This document shows positions 62,547-64,000 of a stretch of DNA of 64,000 nucleotides, in pieces. The stretch is from G963676655 sp963678305. Its GTDB lineage: Bacteria > Verrucomicrobiota > Lentisphaeria > Victivallales > Victivallaceae. The stretch covers positions 275,999 through 339,998 of the forward strand of contig CAXXVV010000015.1 of the NCBI GenBank assembly GCA_963678305.2, read 5' to 3'. The notes under the pieces are model-generated. The model was given only the letters and a program-made list of their open reading frames with translations. It was not told the DNA's origin and did not search any database. A program made the position numbers and the translations under genes. Numbering within the stretch: position 1 is the stretch's first letter; each line of letters opens with the position of its first letter.

Positions 62547-63479
62547 ATGAAAGTCTATTCAATCGAATTCACCGATTCCTGGAGCTGGGGCCTCACCTTC
62601 AGGAATATCCTCGCTCAGTCACCCGAACTAACCGTCGAAAGGATCTTTATGAACAACCAACCCTCTATCCAACCCGGCGAAGCCGACGTCGTCCTCGCCC
62701 AGAACGTCACCCTGCTGAAAAAGTTCACCGAACGCCTGAAAACCGTCTGCCGCATGGGCGGCAACTACAACTTCACCCATGCCGCCGACCTTGAACCGCT
62801 GCTCCGGGAAATGAGCCGTTGCGCCTGCCTCGTCGCCACCAACCGTAAACTCTATAAAATAGCCCAGGCTGTTCACGACAACGTCCACCTCGTCCCCAGC
62901 GGCCTCGACCTCGCCGCCTGGACCCCCGTCGCGCCGCCGCCCGACGATTCCCCGTTCGTCGTCGGCTTCTGCGCCAATATCTCCAACCCCGAATACCGCC
63001 ATTACAAGGGCTACGACTTCGTCCGCCGCGCCGTCTCCAATCTCGGACCCTCCGTCGAACTCCGCACCGCCCTCTATCAGGACGCCCAGATCCCCCACGA
63101 TCAAATGCGCGAACTCTTTTATTCGCAAATCCACTGCCTGGTTCATCCCACCCTCGGCGAAGGCTGCAGCAATACCCTGATGGAGGCCGCCGCCTGCGGC
63201 GTCCCGGTCGTCACCACCGCCTGCGCCGGCTTCCACGGCGAACTTTTTAAACCCGGCTTCCACGCCCTGTTCTGTCAACGTTCGGTCCAGAGTATCCAGC
63301 GCTGTGTCTATCAACTCAAACAGGAACCCGGCCTCCGCCGTTTCCTTTCCCGCAATATCCGCACTTTCGCCGAACAACATCACGATATCCGCCTCATCGC
63401 CGTCCGCTACGAGGAAATATTCAAAGAAGTTGCCAGTTGCCAGTTGCCAGTTACCAGTAAAAATCAAGAAAGCAGGTGA
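62547..63479 (+). CDS. Family 4-like (GT-B) glycosyltransferase encoded by the phage element
   Basis: 310 residues, shorter than most GT4 proteins. The C-terminal Rossmann half carries the donor site: HPTLGEGCSNTLMEAAACGV, PVVTT (the E-x7-E motif), and before it RELFYSQIHCLVHPT. The N-terminal half is short (VYSIEFTDSWSWGLTFRNIL, EADVVLAQNVTLLKKFTERL). It likely moves a sugar to a phage or cell surface target, such as decorated DNA, O-antigen or a tail protein. The last residues (VASCQLPVTSKNQESR) are encoded by the AACTGGY repeat (63431-63462). Strong C-ending codon bias. Confidence 0.8.
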   Translation: MKVYSIEFTDSWSWGLTFRNILAQSPELTVERIFMNNQPSIQPGEADVVLAQNVTLLKKFTERLKTVCRMGGNYNFTHAADLEPLLREMSRCACLVATNRKLYKIAQAVHDNVHLVPSGLDLAAWTPVAPPPDDSPFVVGFCANISNPEYRHYKGYDFVRRAVSNLGPSVELRTALYQDAQIPHDQMRELFYSQIHCLVHPTLGEGCSNTLMEAAACGVPVVTTACAGFHGELFKPGFHALFCQRSVQSIQRCVYQLKQEPGLRRFLSRNIRTFAEQHHDIRLIAVRYEEIFKEVASCQLPVTSKNQESR

Positions 63480-63482
63480 AAA

Positions 63483-63663
63483 ATGACTAAAGAAGAATAT
63501 TGGAACGCTCTGTGTACGAAAAACCCATCCTTTAAAAAAGATGAAAATTACCATAAAAACTACAAGCCTCAAAAAGATTGTTGATCAGGCCTATGAAATG
63601 GGAAGTAAAAAATCAAAAGAAATTGATAATCTTTTTGCAAATATGTTCAACAAGCGAAGTTAA
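63483..63663 (+). pseudogene. Small phage protein split by a one-base shift at an A6 run
   Basis: Two overlapping short frames: 63483-63584 (TKEEYWNALCTKNPSFKKDE) and 63541-63663 (KITIKTTSLKKIVDQAYEMG, SKKSKEIDNLFANMFNKRS). In many phages one small protein carries both parts in a row (an 'EYW...KNPSF' head and a 'LKK..DQAYEMG' tail). The shift is at AAAAAA (63533-63538); one A less would join them. Either a real frameshift, a programmed shift, or a sequence error. Leader AAAGCAGGTG. Confidence 0.55.
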
Positions 63664-63728
63664 AAATAACCTATTTATCATTTCTAATTACTAATTTCTA
63701 ATTAATAATTAAACAAAAGGATTTAATC
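63664..63728. repeat. Reverse ATTAGAA words with AAAGGATTTAATC leader
   Basis: TTTCTAATTACTAATTTC words (63680-63708), then AAAGGATTTAATC before the ATG, the same leader as at 61631-61642. Confidence 0.9.
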
Positions 63729-63956
63729 ATGCCAAGAAAACCAAAAACGACTATACCGCAAGATTCCGCCCCTTTTACCGTCAATGATGATAAACTCGAT
63801 CAGACCGTTTACACCACCGATCCCGCCCCGGAACAGGGTTTTATCTGTTGCGGCCGGGAAATGGCCGTCTATTACACCCGCAAGGATTACGGCGCCGTCC
63901 GCCGCGTCCGTATCTGCAAACTCTGCGGCCATAAAAAACCAACCACGGAGAAATAA
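63729..63956 (+). CDS. Small zinc-ribbon phage protein
   Basis: 75 residues: a Lys/Pro-rich N-terminus (PRKPKTTIPQDSAP) and a zinc-ribbon-like part (ICCGREMAVYYTRKDYGAVR, RVRICKLCGHKK). Its last residues (PTTEK) and stop are encoded by AACCACGGAGAAATAA, the start of an ACACGGAG word, so the present C-terminus may be supplied by a repeat. C-ending codon bias. Confidence 0.55.
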   Translation: MPRKPKTTIPQDSAPFTVNDDKLDQTVYTTDPAPEQGFICCGREMAVYYTRKDYGAVRRVRICKLCGHKKPTTEK

Positions 63957-64000
63957 TTATTAATTAGAAATTAGTAATTAGAAATGTTGGAAAAGGAAGT
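63957..64000. repeat. ATTAGAA heptamers at the right edge
   Basis: TTAGAAATTAGTAATTAG words, then GTTGGAAAAGGAAGT, a ribosome-binding leader for a gene beyond the window. Confidence 0.8.

Larger units (their letters stand above)
45214..64000. mobile_element. Prophage or phage-derived element (right end outside the window)
   Basis: From the repressor at 45.2 kb onward the genes follow a phage plan: repressor with divergent early genes and an operator array, DNA methyltransferase, replication organiser plus DnaB, Gp37/68, YopX, tyrosine recombinase, HNH-TerS-TerL. Nearly all genes are on the plus strand and most gaps are filled by repeat words. The left boundary is between about 44.1 and 45.2 kb; no attachment repeat could be paired because the right end is not in view. 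Portal, protease and capsid genes are expected beyond 64 kb. Confidence 0.8.

Noticed and set aside
62628..63572. Long minus-strand ORF (314 codons) opposite the glycosyltransferase
   Set aside because: Gly/Asp/Ala-rich shadow caused by C-ending codons on the plus strand; the plus frame has the glycosyltransferase motifs and a ribosome-binding site.

Overview
The window reads as a chromosomal segment of a heterotrophic, glycan-degrading Gram-negative bacterium of the PVC group, most likely Lentisphaerota (Victivallales-like). This rests on gene content: a prepilin-like protein with an H-X9-DG tail followed by a secreted heparinase II/III-type lyase, two sialate-O-acetylesterase-type secreted enzymes, a GH4 glycosidase, a Gfo/Idh/MocA oxidoreductase, a GntR/LacI hybrid regulator, a zinc-ribbon Ser/Thr kinase, and many secreted proteins I do not recognise. 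No rRNA or tRNA is visible, so the taxon stays an inference.

Layout. 1-5.3 kb: a glycan/peptide cluster (partial regulator, divergent M14-type carboxypeptidase, prepilin-like protein, heparinase-like lyase). 5.8-11 kb: minus-strand unknown genes, including two internally duplicated coiled-coil paralogues. 11-15.1 kb: biosynthesis (DAHP synthase; metX-metW-aat operon) with a four-helix-bundle (IVP-type) gene bracketed by inverted heptamer arrays. 15.2-22.9 kb: four consecutive secreted proteins, three enzymes and one free-standing, all ending in the same roughly 200-residue module. 23-28 kb: secreted or membrane unknowns. 28.6-38.1 kb: EIIA-CBS plus ArsB/NhaD transporter pair, M48 peptidase, B12-radical SAM enzyme, GH4 glycosidase, Gfo/Idh/MocA oxidoreductase. 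38.3-41.2 kb: two genes broken by several single-base frameshifts. 41.9-44.7 kb: class I aminotransferase, a eukaryote-type chorismate mutase and a secreted nuclease.

From about 45.2 kb to the right edge lies a prophage or phage-derived element: XRE-type repressor with a repeated operator array, small early genes, DNA methyltransferase, DUF4406 protein, replication organiser and DnaB helicase, Gp37/68 and YopX-like proteins, a tyrosine recombinase, then HNH-TerS-TerL and glycosyltransferase-like genes. Portal and capsid genes would lie beyond the window.

The most unusual structure is a vocabulary of short imperfect repeat words (ATTAGAA heptamers, CACGAAAA, ACACGGAG, AACTGGY, ACTCACA/GAGTGGT, ACGGACACG and GC-rich hairpin elements). 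They fill nearly every intergenic gap of the prophage, recur sparsely in the host part, sit just upstream of a few recurring ribosome-binding leaders, and in several genes run straight into the reading frame. They resemble cyanobacterial short tandemly repeated repetitive (STRR) sequences and, for the in-frame GC elements, Rickettsia palindromic elements. A separate MITE-like element of about 150 bp occurs three times.
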